Shown: piece by piece, positions 10,098 to 18,902 of the stretch | How positions within the stretch are numbered: position 1 is the first letter of the stretch | Layout: each line of letters opens with the position of its first letter | Source: Nocardiopsis kunsanensis DSM 44524 | GTDB lineage: Bacteria; Actinomycetota; Actinomycetes; Streptosporangiales; Streptosporangiaceae | Assembly: GCF_000340965.1 (NCBI RefSeq) | Contig: NZ_ANAY01000040.1 | Span: forward strand, 1 to 50,568 | Length of the DNA stretch: 50,568 bases | Reading direction: 5' to 3' | Position numbers and translations under genes: made by a program | Notes under the pieces: model-generated | The model's database searches: none | Seen by the model: the letters and a program-made list of their open reading frames with translations, nothing else | Told to the model about the DNA's origin: nothing

Positions 10098-10757
10098 TCA
10101 CTTCTCCTCGAGCCCGGCGGCCTCGGCTGCCGACGCCGCCTCCCGGGCCTGCTTGCCGTCACCGCCCTCGGTGATGTCGGCGGCCACGGCGCGGGCCACC
10201 GCGGTGCTCGGTCCGGGCTCGGGAACGAAGCCGGCGGCGCGGTAGTACCGCAGCTCGTGGATGCTCTCGGTGATGTCTGCGAGGGCGCGGTGGCCGCCGG
10301 CCTTCTCCGGCCCGGCGTAGTAGACGCGCGGGAACCAGCGGCGCAGGAGTTCCTTGATCGAGGACACGTCGATCATCCGGTAGTGCAGGAATTCGTCGAT
10401 GCGTTTCATGTCGCGTGCCAGGAAGGTGCGGTCCGTGGCGATGGAGTTCCCGCACAGGGGTGCCTTGCCGGGTTCGCGCACGTACTGGCGGATGTGCTCC
10501 AGGACTGCGTTCTCGGCCTCCTGGAGTGTGAGGCCCTTGTCGAGCTCATCGAGGAGCCCGGAGGTGGTGTGCATGTCGCGCACGAAGTCGCCCATGCCGT
10601 CCAGTGCGGCCTGCGGGGGTTTGACCACCACGTCGATGCCCTCGTCGAGGATGTTGAGTTCCCCGTCGGTGATCAGACAGGCCACTTCGATCAGCGCATC
10701 GTTCTCGAAGTCCAGGCCCGTCATCTCGCAGTCGATCCACACCAAACTGTCATTCAT
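10098..10757 (-). CDS. orn: Oligoribonuclease (DEDDh 3'-5' exoribonuclease)
   Basis: The protein has 219 residues and degrades 2-5 nt RNA fragments, including pGpG from c-di-GMP turnover, to mononucleotides. All DEDDh residues are visible: Asp and Glu in WIDCEMTGLD (near the N-terminus), Asp in NSIATDRTFL, and the final HxxxxD in GHRALADI; RMIDVSSIKEL is also typical of Orn. The C-terminal 35 residues form a low-complexity Ala/Glu tail longer than in E. coli Orn (181 residues). ATG 10757 begins MNDSLVWIDCE, the normal Orn start. Longer upstream frames lack homology. It lies next to tRNA-His, as in several actinomycetes. Confidence 0.96.
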   Translation of the reverse strand: MNDSLVWIDCEMTGLDFENDALIEVACLITDGELNILDEGIDVVVKPPQAALDGMGDFVRDMHTTSGLLDELDKGLTLQEAENAVLEHIRQYVREPGKAPLCGNSIATDRTFLARDMKRIDEFLHYRMIDVSSIKELLRRWFPRVYYAGPEKAGGHRALADITESIHELRYYRAAGFVPEPGPSTAVARAVAADITEGGDGKQAREAASAAEAAGLEEK

Positions 10758-10913
10758 ACGGGTCAGCTTAAGTGCCACGGAAAGCGGCCGGGTACGCCGT
10801 TCGGCCTCGGGCACACGTACGGGCACACGCGTGTGCACCGCCGCGCGCACCCGTGGTGCGGGACCGCATGCGTCGGGGCGGGCACGCACATGCGCGCCCG
10901 CCCCGGACCCTGC

Positions 10914-10942
10914 TCCCGTGGCGGCCGAGAGCCGCCACGGGA
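10914..10942 (-). terminator. Hairpin downstream of the DUF2510 gene
   Basis: A 12-bp perfect inverted repeat (10914-10925 with 10931-10942, five-base loop) lies a few bases beyond the stop of the minus-strand gene ending at 10954. There is no long T-run, as is usual in high-GC actinomycetes. Confidence 0.7.
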
Positions 10943-10953
10943 CCGCGCCGGGA

Positions 10954-12813
10954 TCAGTCCCAGACGAACTGCCGGGGAGAACCGACGTCGAAGAGCTCGT
11001 ACATCCAGTCGTAGACGCCCCACACCTGCAGGTAGGTCGCGACCAGCGCGACCACCACGATCAGGGCCAGGACGAGGCACCCGCAGCCGCACCCGCTCCG
11101 CTTCTTCTTCCGCGGGGGCTGTTGCGGACCGGAGCCCGGATAGGGGTGTGCGCCCCCGTGGCCGCCGGTGGGGCCCCACGGCGGGGGCTGAGGTCCCTGG
11201 TGTCCGGGACCGGGCGGCTGGCCGCCGGCGGGGCCGCCCATGGGTCCGGGCGGGTACGCGCCGTGCGGCGGCCCCCCGGGACCACCCGGACCACCGGGCG
11301 GCGGCCCGCCGGGGTGCCCCATCGGGCCGGGAGGCGGGCCGCCGGGTCCACCGGGCCCACCGGGGTGGCCCATCGGTGCTCCGGGCGGCGGGGGTTGTCC
11401 CGGACCGCCCATGGGGCCGTGCGGCGGATATCCACCGGGCGGGGGATAAGCCCCGGGCCGGGGCGGGCCGAAGCCCTGCTGCCCGCCGGAGTAGGGGTTC
11501 TGCCCACCGGGATGGGGAGGCTGTCCTCCGGACTGGTACTGGGGGTGGTGGCCGGGCTGCGGGCCCGAAGGCGGGTACGGGGGAACACCGGCACCGTACT
11601 GGGGACCGGAACCCGGGGCCTGCGGGGGCTGACCGGGGGCCCAACCCTGCTGGGGGCCGCTCGCGGGTGCGGGTTGTGCGCCGCTGGGCGCATTCCCGGG
11701 GGTCTGCGCGCCACTTGCGGCGGCGGCACCGGGGGCTGCACCGCCGTGGCCGGGGGCCTCGCCGGGCTGCGCCGGGGGCTCACCCTGAGCGGGGCCCTGC
11801 TGCTCCTGTACCGGGGCCTGCTCGGAGGAGACCTCCCCCGCCGCCGGTGCCCCGGGCTCGGGGGCGGCGGACTGCGGCTGCTGGGCGGCCTGGGTCCCGG
11901 CCTGGCGCTGGGCCCCGGCCTCCTGCTGGGCACGCTCCTCGTCGGCCTTGCGCTTGGCCGCCTCGTCGCGCTGCTCGCGGCGCTCCTCGGACAGGTCGGC
12001 CCAGCCCTCCTTGATGCTGCCCAGGAGTTGGTTGAACCGGCCGCCCTTCTTGCTGCCCTCCTCGCTCTGGGGCCCCTGACCGGGTGCTCCGCCGGAGAAG
12101 GCCGGGTCGTTCGGGTCGAAGACCGCGGTTCCGGCCACGCCGCCGGAGTTCCCCGCGTCACCGGCCCCGCCCGCGGCGCCGGGGTCGAAGACCGCGGTAC
12201 GGGGCGCGTCCTGGCCGCCGGCGGGGCTCTCGGGGTCGAACACGGCGGTACGCGGGGCCTGGCCGACGGGGTCCGTCCCGTCCGGTCCGGAGTCCGGGGC
12301 GGTCCGTTCGGGGTCGGGATCCCGGGAGTCGCGGAGCTGGTCGGCCAGATCGGCGGTGGGGACCTCGTCGCCGTCGGTCAGGTCTGCGGTCGGCAGCTCG
12401 TCGTCGCTTTCCGACGCGTCTCCCCGGTCGGGCAGGTCGGAGGGGCTGATGCGTACGGTGCTGGGCTCGTCCTCGGCCGGGGTGGGGGACTGGTGGGACG
12501 GCGCGGGGGAGGAGGCTTGTTCCGGGGGTCGGGGGCCGGAGGGGCTGATGCGTACGGTGCCGGGCTCCTCCTCGACTGGTCGGGGTTCCGGTCCGGACGT
12601 ACCCAGACGCACGGTTCCTTCCTCGTCGTCACCCGTTGCGGTGCCGTCGAGCCGGGTCGTGGGGGGTTCGTCGTCCTCGACGTCCCCGCCTCCGCCCTGG
12701 AGTTCGCTCAGTGAACGGGTATGGCGCGTCCACTCGTCACCGTTCCACCATCTGAGCGTCTGTGCGTCGCCCTGCGGGTCCGCGTACCAACCCGGCTCGA
12801 TAGATCCACCCAT
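10954..12813 (-). CDS. DUF2510 proline-rich membrane protein with repeated Thr motifs
   Basis: The protein has 619 residues. It opens with a DUF2510 domain (GWYADPQGDAQTLRWWNGDEWT, about 7-30). A long acidic, disordered segment follows (35-235) with repeated short motifs: three TVRI/TVRL, two PTADL and three TAVFDP. Then come a Lys/Arg/Glu/Gln-rich stretch (about 245-330), a Pro/Gly-rich region (330-555) of PGGPGGPP-type repeats, a basic patch, a GCGCGC cluster and one transmembrane helix (about 577-595) with a short tail. The order suggests a C-terminally anchored membrane protein with a flexible cytoplasmic arm. The spaced Thr motifs resemble FHA-domain phospho-ligands (T-x-x-I/L/F), but that is inference. 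ATG 12813 gives the expected DUF2510 N-terminus. Function is unknown. Confidence 0.85.
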   Translation of the reverse strand: MGGSIEPGWYADPQGDAQTLRWWNGDEWTRHTRSLSELQGGGGDVEDDEPPTTRLDGTATGDDEEGTVRLGTSGPEPRPVEEEPGTVRISPSGPRPPEQASSPAPSHQSPTPAEDEPSTVRISPSDLPDRGDASESDDELPTADLTDGDEVPTADLADQLRDSRDPDPERTAPDSGPDGTDPVGQAPRTAVFDPESPAGGQDAPRTAVFDPGAAGGAGDAGNSGGVAGTAVFDPNDPAFSGGAPGQGPQSEEGSKKGGRFNQLLGSIKEGWADLSEERREQRDEAAKRKADEERAQQEAGAQRQAGTQAAQQPQSAAPEPGAPAAGEVSSEQAPVQEQQGPAQGEPPAQPGEAPGHGGAAPGAAAASGAQTPGNAPSGAQPAPASGPQQGWAPGQPPQAPGSGPQYGAGVPPYPPSGPQPGHHPQYQSGGQPPHPGGQNPYSGGQQGFGPPRPGAYPPPGGYPPHGPMGGPGQPPPPGAPMGHPGGPGGPGGPPPGPMGHPGGPPPGGPGGPGGPPHGAYPPGPMGGPAGGQPPGPGHQGPQPPPWGPTGGHGGAHPYPGSGPQQPPRKKKRSGCGCGCLVLALIVVVALVATYLQVWGVYDWMYELFDVGSPRQFVWD

Positions 12814-12913
12814 GGCGGACAGACTAAGGGGTTTTGGCTGCGCGCTTAACCAGCGGTACCCGATTAGTGACGTTTGTCAGTAGGTGTTCCTTTTCTGGTT
12901 AGGTAGCCGAATT

Positions 12914-13552
12914 TCACGTGATTGCTGTGACGCGTGCGTTATCGGAGGTGTGCAGTCCGTTTTCCCCGGCCTCGGGGGTGAGGAGATGCCCCACGTCCAG
13001 GAGTCCGGGGCCGGGGAGGTGAGACCCCGGGACCTGGTCGTGGCCGAAATGCCCACCGCGCGCCCACATACGCACCGTGCGCTCGCGCGCGAGCCGGTCG
13101 CGGTCGGCGACCTCCGTCCCCGGGGGGCCGGACGGCCACCGCCGTACCACCCCCCACGAACCCAGCCAGTCCATGATCGCGGTCAGGCCCAGCATCGGGC
13201 CGTCGGTGAAGGGAACACTGCGCCGCGCCACCACCGCCACCACCAGGCACACCCGTCCCTCGTCGGCGTGGTCGACGTACTGCTCGTAGTACCGGGTCTC
13301 GCCCAGGGGCAGTTCGCTGCGGCGTGTGGCCGCCAGGATCTGCACGGTCTCGCCGGAGAGCGGGTGCCACACCAGGTGCGGGGCACGGCCCTCCGAGACC
13401 AGGCGTTCGGCCTCCGAACGGGCCGCCCCCGTTCCCCGGTCGGGGTCCGTGTCGGTCACGGTCCACACCGCCCGGGGGGCGCCCGCGCCCGGCGGCGCGT
13501 GTTCGTTCCCCCCGGTGAGTCGTTGCGCGCCGGGCATCCACGCGTTGGCCAT
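12914..13552 (-). CDS. Conserved actinobacterial protein, possibly amidase/endolysin-related
   Basis: The product has 212 residues and no signal peptide or membrane helix. Landmarks are HLVWHPLSGETVQILAATR (about 59-77), RVCLVVAVVA, SVPFTDGPMLGL, AIMDWLGSWGV and GGHFGHDQVPGSH (about 167-179). From memory, similar segments occur in actinobacterial proteins distantly related to N-acetylmuramoyl-L-alanine amidases, where the GHxxHxQVP stretch is conserved; I cannot verify catalytic metal ligands. ATG 13552 starts MANAWMPGAQRL and has only a weak ribosome site. It is co-directional with, and 100 bases upstream of, the DUF2510 gene. Coding bias is strong, so the gene is real even though its role is unclear. 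Confidence 0.7.
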   Translation of the reverse strand: MANAWMPGAQRLTGGNEHAPPGAGAPRAVWTVTDTDPDRGTGAARSEAERLVSEGRAPHLVWHPLSGETVQILAATRRSELPLGETRYYEQYVDHADEGRVCLVVAVVARRSVPFTDGPMLGLTAIMDWLGSWGVVRRWPSGPPGTEVADRDRLARERTVRMWARGGHFGHDQVPGSHLPGPGLLDVGHLLTPEAGENGLHTSDNARVTAIT

Positions 13553-13858
13553 GGCAGTCCAATCCGGTCGTCACGGGTCCGGCCCGAGGGGAGCGGGGCC
13601 GGCAAGGCCTCTGGTCCCTTCTGGGTACGCCAGGGCCAGGGAGAAGTCCATAGCCGTTCGGCGCAGGGACAGGGTCATGTCACTTCGGGGACGTGTGAGC
13701 GGCCCCCGAAGTCTCTCTCGCACATTTCGCACCCGCACGCCGTGGAGGGAGCGGGTACGGAACCGCTGCAGACCGCACGCGCCCCGGGCCCTCCCACCGA
13801 ACGCGCCACGGGGCCCGACCGCTCGGCCGGGCCCCGTGGCAGGGCGGTCCTGCGCGGG
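13553..13858. other. Intergenic region with a terminator
   Basis: No gene is supported here. Its main feature is the strong hairpin at 13805-13840 that ends the next minus-strand gene. The remainder presumably holds the promoter of the gene starting at 13552. Confidence 0.55.
13805..13840 (-). terminator. Strong hairpin terminator of the first SBP/VWA gene
   Basis: A 13-bp perfect stem (13805-13817 with 13828-13840) and a ten-base loop lie 18 bases past the stop at 13859 on the minus strand. Confidence 0.8.
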
Positions 13859-15622
13859 TCAGCTGTCGTCGTCCCCGTCGCCCTCGTCCTCGATCCGCAG
13901 GGAGAACGCCTGCACGAAGATCTCTCCGATGTCGCGGGGGTCCTCGGTCATGTAGGCGGCCCCGCCGGTAGCGGCGGCGATCTCCTGCAGCGGTTCCAGG
14001 TGCTGCACGTCCGGGCCGAAGGCGATCGTGATGATCGGGATCGGACGCGAGGGGCTGGAGAGCTCGTCGATGCCCTCCAACAACTCCTCCAGCTCCATGC
14101 CGCCGGGGTGGTCGTTGTCGCCGTCGGTCAACATGAGGATGACGTTGGTCCGGTCGGGCCGGTAGGTGCGCGACATCTCCTCGTAGGCGGCCAAATAGGT
14201 CTCGTACATGGCCGTGTCACCCTCGGGCCGCGGCTGGAGGCTGTCGAATTCCCGGGCCACGGCGTCGCGGTGGTCGTTCCCGTCGTCGCCGGCGGCCTGC
14301 AGTTCCCGGACCGGTGCGAGTTCCTGGTGGTGCAGCCCGTCGTTGATGTCGGTGGAGAACTCCCACAGCCCCAGTTCCGAGGTCGGGGTGAACATGTCCA
14401 GCCCGTCGTCGGCGGCGGCCCCCGTGACCTGCATACGGGTCATGCCGGTGCCGGGGACCTCGGCCATCATCGACCCGGATACGTCGACGATGGTCAGGAC
14501 CCGCGAGTCCATCTTCAGCTGGGTCCAGGACCGGGTGAGCTCCTCGATCGAACCCTCGGAGGGGACCGGGAGTTCCTCGGGCACTTCCTCCTGGAACCCG
14601 GCGTCGGCGGTGAGCACCCCGGTGTCCATACCGTCGTCGGTGTCGCGGAAGCCCTCTTCCAGGAAGTGTCCCCGGTTCTCCTCGGCACGCACCGTGTTGC
14701 GGAACTCCTCGGCAGCGCGGGTGATGGCGCTCTCCTCGCTGCGGACCACGTACGGGTAGTCGAGGTAGTAGGTGTTGTCCATGTACCCGGCCCGGGCGGG
14801 TGCCTCCGAGTGCATGGTGTTGTAGCGCCACACCGCCTGCTCGGACATGACCATGAGCGGCGGGGACTCCTCGCCGCCGCCGCTGAACGCCAGGAACGCG
14901 GCCTCCTCGTTGGCGGAGGCCCCCTGGTGCAGGGACTGCAGGGCCGCGGTCATCTGTGCGTTGAAGGTATCGGTGTCGGAGGAGGACTCCTGCAGGGCCC
15001 CGTGCAGGAGGTAGAGGGACCCCAGACCGGTGGCACTGCGCACGGGGTCGACCACGCGCACGGTGCGGTCCTGGCCCTCACCAGGGGCACCGGAGGGCAC
15101 GACGTCCTTCCAGGTGCTCTCCTGCGAGTCGTCGGCGAACTCCTCCAGCTCGGCCAGCACCAGGGGCGTGCGGGCCAGGGAGGTGCCGGTCTCGGTGATG
15201 ATCGCGTCGCCGGCCTCGCTCTGCACCTGGCGCGGCCACACCGAGGAATCGGGGATCCACACGTCGGACTCGGTGTCACCCATGGTGGCGCCCGACCCGG
15301 TGATGGAGTAAGCAACGTCGGCGGAGTCGGCCTGGCGCACGTCCACACGCACGCAGTCGCCGTCGACGGTGTGCTCCTCGGCGTTGAACTCATCGGCCAC
15401 GGCCTGCACGGGCGGGGCCATCTCGGGGGCGACGGCGACGTCCAGGTTCAGCTGGGAACCGCAGCCGTCGGAGCGGTTGACGAGTATGTAGACGCCGGCC
15501 ACCACGAGGGCGAGCACGATGGCCAGCGCACCGGCCAGGGCGGCGACGGCTCCGCCTCGGCCGCGTCGTCTCTGGCGGCCGCCGGAGGGTTCCTCTGCGT
15601 ATTTTCCGCGGTGACGTCCCAC
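13859..15622 (-). CDS. Membrane-anchored solute-binding/von Willebrand factor A protein (copy 1)
   Basis: The product has about 587 residues. A short Arg-rich cytoplasmic tail and one transmembrane helix (GAVAALAGALAIVLALVVAGVY) lead to an outside region. The first part (about 55-330) resembles a bacterial extracellular solute-binding domain (SBP_bac_11 style). The last part (about 365-570) is a VWA domain with a complete MIDAS start DVSGSM plus the later LTDGDND loop, so it should bind a divalent metal and a protein ligand outside the cell. I prefer the GTG at 15622 because GAGGAA precedes it; the GTG four codons upstream (15634) lacks a ribosome site. It is a paralogue of the next gene upstream and each has its own terminator. 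Its ligand is unknown. Confidence 0.85.
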   Translation of the reverse strand: MGRHRGKYAEEPSGGRQRRRGRGGAVAALAGALAIVLALVVAGVYILVNRSDGCGSQLNLDVAVAPEMAPPVQAVADEFNAEEHTVDGDCVRVDVRQADSADVAYSITGSGATMGDTESDVWIPDSSVWPRQVQSEAGDAIITETGTSLARTPLVLAELEEFADDSQESTWKDVVPSGAPGEGQDRTVRVVDPVRSATGLGSLYLLHGALQESSSDTDTFNAQMTAALQSLHQGASANEEAAFLAFSGGGEESPPLMVMSEQAVWRYNTMHSEAPARAGYMDNTYYLDYPYVVRSEESAITRAAEEFRNTVRAEENRGHFLEEGFRDTDDGMDTGVLTADAGFQEEVPEELPVPSEGSIEELTRSWTQLKMDSRVLTIVDVSGSMMAEVPGTGMTRMQVTGAAADDGLDMFTPTSELGLWEFSTDINDGLHHQELAPVRELQAAGDDGNDHRDAVAREFDSLQPRPEGDTAMYETYLAAYEEMSRTYRPDRTNVILMLTDGDNDHPGGMELEELLEGIDELSSPSRPIPIITIAFGPDVQHLEPLQEIAAATGGAAYMTEDPRDIGEIFVQAFSLRIEDEGDGDDDS

Positions 15623-15881
15623 AGCTTTCCTCACGGGGTGGTGTACGGACCGTGTGTCCTCAGGGGGATGGAGGCGGCCCGTCGGTAAGGGAGTGAACGG
15701 ACCGAAACGGTGTTATTGGAGGGAACGGTACTCAACCGCCCCGAACCTTCGGGCGTTCCCTGTCACGTTTCGTGCCGGGGCGAGTGACTTCGTACGACCT
15801 GTAACCTCGGTGATCACCGCCAGGTTCGGCTGCTCGGGCGGTGAGGGGGCCGGTGTATTCCGATACCCGATCGAGATCGAC

Positions 15882-15907
15882 GGGCGGGGGCGTGCGAGCC
15901 CCCGCCC
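15882..15907 (-). terminator. Hairpin terminator of the second SBP/VWA gene
   Basis: A 10-bp perfect GC stem (15882-15891 with 15898-15907) and a six-base loop lie 11 bases past the stop of the gene ending at 15919. Confidence 0.75.
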
Positions 15908-15918
15908 CGGCCCGGACC

Positions 15919-17649
15919 TCAGTCGCAGTCGGGCACACACAGGCGCCGGGAGATGGAACTGAGGAAGATGTCGCCGATCTCGTCCGGGTCGTCGGTGACG
16001 AAGGCCGAACCGCTGGTTGCCGACGCGATCGACTGCAGCTCGGCCTCATCGGCCTCGTTGCCGAAGGCGATGATGAAGAAGCTGACCGGGCGCTCGGGGT
16101 CGAACCGGTCCTGGAGCGTCTCCACCAGCTCCTGGTGGCTGAGGTTGCTGCTGCCGTCGTCGATCCCGGCGGTCAGCATGATGACGCTGTTGATCTTGTC
16201 CTCGTGGTAGTTGTCCTGGACCTCGTCGAAGGCGTCGAGCATGTTGTCGTACAGGCGCGACTGCCCGCCCTCGACCTCGATGGTGTCGGCGACCTCCGCG
16301 AGTTCCTGGCGGCGGGTGACGTCGGCGTCGTCGGTCGCCCCGAGCTGGTGCATCTCGGCCGCCTCGTCGCGGCCCTGTTCCCCGAACTCCTCGGAGAGCA
16401 TCCACAGGCCCATGTCGGTCTCGTCGGGGAAGAGCTGCAGCCCCGTTCGGGCCGCCTCCCGGGCCGCGTCGATGCGGGAGGGGCCGCCGTTGAGGTCTTC
16501 CTCCATGTTCTCGGAGGTGTCGGCCAGCACCAGGGCCCTGCTGGGCATCGACAGGCGGTTCCAGTCGTTGACGGAGTCCAGGAGAGCGTCTCCGGTCAGG
16601 CCGCCGTGTACCTCGTGCCCGTCGCTGACGATGCCCGACCGTCCTTCCAGGGTCGGGGTGGGGGAGCCGTCCGGTTCGCGGAAACCCAGCTCCCGCATCC
16701 GGTCGCGGTGGGCATCGCCGCTCACCACCTCGTACAGGTCGGCCGCGGCCGAACGCAGGTCGGGGTTCTCGGTGGTGGTCACGTACGGGTAATCGAGCCT
16801 GACGGTGCCCTCCTCCGGGTAGTAGGCCTCCAGGGAGGGAGCGCTGTCGGGGCGGGTCGTGTTGTAGTCGACGACCTCCTGCTCGGGCACGACCGTGAGC
16901 GGGTCGCGGCGTTCCTGGGCGGCCTCGGAGCCGCTGTAGAACGTGCGGAGGTCGATCTCCCCGAACGCGCTGTCCTGCTGGACGTCGCGTACGAAGTCGG
17001 TCATGTCGGTGTCGGCGTCGTCCCCGGTGCCCAGGTGGTCGCGGATCGCGTACATCGCGGCCATGCCGTCGGCACCGCGGTTGGGGTCGACCATGACGAC
17101 CTGGCGGTCCGGGTCGAGCTCCTCGGGCAGGATCGTCGTCCACGGTGCTTCGTTGCCGCCGGGCAGGCCCTCGGAGTCGGCGGGCGCGGCCATCACCACC
17201 GGCGACGCGGCCAGGGAGGGCGGGTCGGTCTCGATCCCGTGCGCGCCTTCGGCCGAGACACGGGCCAGCTCGACCCAGGCCGAGGACTCGGGTACCCACA
17301 CGTGGGGGGCGATCGTGGAGTCGTCGGGCCGGGTGCCCGAGATGGCGCTCATGATGCGGTGCGGGGCGATCTCGTCGACCTGTGCGTACACGCAGTCGCC
17401 CCCGTAGGAGGACGACCCGGCGTTGAACTCCGAGGCGGCCTCGCGCAGGACCGGGGCCATGCTCTGGGTGGTGGACACCCGCAGGTACCGGGTCTCACCA
17501 CAGCCGAGCGCATTGAGGCCGACCGGAACCAGGATCGCGGCGACGGCGACGAGCGCGACGGCGATCGCGGTGATCCCCAGTGGCGACCCCACCATCCTGC
17601 GTGTGTGGGCGGCGGTCGGTGAGGGAAGTCGATGGCGTCCAGTCGACAC
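15919..17649 (-). CDS. Membrane-anchored solute-binding/VWA protein (copy 2, altered MIDAS)
   Basis: The product has 576 residues with the same layout as its neighbour: one transmembrane helix (about 25-43), a solute-binding-like region with four-Cys spacing (CGETRYL, GGDCVYAQ, and RRLCVPDCD at the C-terminus) and a C-terminal VWA domain. Here the MIDAS motif reads DTSENM instead of DxSxS, so metal binding may be weakened. Shared signatures with copy 1 include VWVPESSAW/VWIPDSSVW, LDYPYV and ASATSGSAFVTDDPDEIGDIF/AAATGGAAYMTEDPRDIGEIF. The GTG at 17649 is chosen because GGAG lies five bases before it. The pair probably arose by tandem duplication. Function is unknown, but an envelope-located adhesion or assembly role fits. 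Confidence 0.85.
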   Translation of the reverse strand: MSTGRHRLPSPTAAHTRRMVGSPLGITAIAVALVAVAAILVPVGLNALGCGETRYLRVSTTQSMAPVLREAASEFNAGSSSYGGDCVYAQVDEIAPHRIMSAISGTRPDDSTIAPHVWVPESSAWVELARVSAEGAHGIETDPPSLAASPVVMAAPADSEGLPGGNEAPWTTILPEELDPDRQVVMVDPNRGADGMAAMYAIRDHLGTGDDADTDMTDFVRDVQQDSAFGEIDLRTFYSGSEAAQERRDPLTVVPEQEVVDYNTTRPDSAPSLEAYYPEEGTVRLDYPYVTTTENPDLRSAAADLYEVVSGDAHRDRMRELGFREPDGSPTPTLEGRSGIVSDGHEVHGGLTGDALLDSVNDWNRLSMPSRALVLADTSENMEEDLNGGPSRIDAAREAARTGLQLFPDETDMGLWMLSEEFGEQGRDEAAEMHQLGATDDADVTRRQELAEVADTIEVEGGQSRLYDNMLDAFDEVQDNYHEDKINSVIMLTAGIDDGSSNLSHQELVETLQDRFDPERPVSFFIIAFGNEADEAELQSIASATSGSAFVTDDPDEIGDIFLSSISRRLCVPDCD

Positions 17650-18107
17650 AAGCACTCCGGGGCGTAGCTGCGTCCGGCTCCGGTGCAGGGGCGTCCGGGA
17701 ACCGGAGGGTCGGGGCGGCCGCGGGCGCACGCCCTGGGCGTGGTCGGGCGGGTGCGCGACCGCGAGCACTCTGCGGACGATGGACGTGAACCAACGGTCC
17801 GTGGATCACATCACACCTTATGGGTGGAGAAGTACGAACCAAGGGCCGCAAAGGCTTTGAAATGGGACCTTACTCGTTGGTAATGCCGAAGCGAAAGAGG
17901 CGCACAGCCGCAGCACACCGGCGGTACACCCCGTTCCGGGGTGCGGGCGCGTGTCCGTAGCGGGGTGATCGCTTTGTTACCGTGCTCCCCCAGAAGCACT
18001 CCCGGGCAGCGCTAGTCTTGGGTGCCTCTCCGTCGATCCGTGCGCGACCCACGCCTCCCCCGCGCGCCGGACACCACCGTGACCGACTGACCCCCGAGGG
18101 TTTTGGC
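17650..18107. other. Divergent intergenic region
   Basis: No gene is supported. The stretch is relatively AT-rich at 17800-17890 and probably carries divergent promoters for the SBP/VWA gene and the SSI-like gene. A short hairpin (CACCCCG, TTC, CGGGGTG) lies at 17927-17943. A possible -10 TAGTCT lies at 18014-18019, about 90 bases before the SSI-like start. Confidence 0.5.
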
Positions 18108-18740
18108 ATGTCCCGAACGCACCGTAAAGAACGGAACCGAGTCCCCCTCGGAACCAAGCTGCTCGCCGGCTCCTGCTGCGCCGGAGCGCTGGCCTACGCG
18201 GTTCTCGTCGGCCCGTCCATGCTCCCGCCCCAGGACGTGGAGACCACCAGCACCACAGGCAGCGAGGGACGGGCCGAGGAACCGGTGGAGGAACCGGTCG
18301 AGGAACGCGAACTCGAAGGCCCCGTCGGTCAGCTGGAGGTCCGGGTCAGCGACCGCGACCGCGCCTGGGTGCAGACCCTGAGCTGCACCGGCGACCTCGA
18401 GAGCGACCACTCCGCATGCAGAGCCTTGGCCGAGACGGCCGAGGAGTTCGAGACCGACAGCGACTCCACCGTCGAAGTCCCCGAACTCCAGGAGGACGAA
18501 CCGGTCGAGGCCGGTGTGGACGGCGGCGGCCCCACGGAGGCCCCGGAGCAGGGCACCGAGGTGCTCTTCACCGAGGTGCGCGACGGCACGGTGTGCACCG
18601 ACACGGTCTACGGCCCTCAGGAGGCCACGGTCACCGGCGTGTGGGAAGGACAGGAGATCGACACCTCACTCTCGCGCCAGGGCTCCTGCGAGGAGGCCCG
18701 GTGGCAGCGGCTGCGCCCCCTGACGGAAGAACTGGACTGA
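18108..18740 (+). CDS. Membrane-anchored SSI-like (subtilisin inhibitor family) protein
   Basis: The product has 210 residues: a basic N-terminus, one hydrophobic segment (about 16-38) and an acidic linker with EEPVEEPVEE. The C-terminal half (about 75-205) has the four cysteines and spacing of Streptomyces subtilisin inhibitors: LSCTGDLESDHSAC, then DGTVCTDTVYGP, GVWEGQ and GSCEEARW. It would inhibit secreted subtilisin-like proteases at the cell surface. The reactive-loop stretch CTDTVYGP is one residue longer than the classical C-x-x-V-Y-D-P, and the P1 residue appears to be Thr, so inhibitor activity is uncertain. ATG 18108 has GAGGG seven bases upstream. Classical SSI proteins are free and about 110 residues; this one is longer and probably tethered. 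Confidence 0.75.
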   Translation: MSRTHRKERNRVPLGTKLLAGSCCAGALAYAVLVGPSMLPPQDVETTSTTGSEGRAEEPVEEPVEERELEGPVGQLEVRVSDRDRAWVQTLSCTGDLESDHSACRALAETAEEFETDSDSTVEVPELQEDEPVEAGVDGGGPTEAPEQGTEVLFTEVRDGTVCTDTVYGPQEATVTGVWEGQEIDTSLSRQGSCEEARWQRLRPLTEELD

Positions 18741-18902
18741 CGGAGGCGCCGGCTCTGCCCCCGCGGGAAGCTCTCCACCCGAGCCGTGGCAGCACCCGAA
18801 GGTCGCCCCGGACACACTGTCGGCCCCCGGCAGCCCCGGACCTGGGACCGAGCGGTGTCCCCGCGACAGGAACAGTGCCCGGAATCGGGGAAAATGCAGG
18901 AC

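Noticed and set aside
11240..11449. Collagen-like Gly-Pro-Pro protein on the plus strand
   Set aside because: It is the antisense reading of the Pro/Gly-rich part of the DUF2510 protein gene, whose own frame has a recognisable domain and membrane helix.
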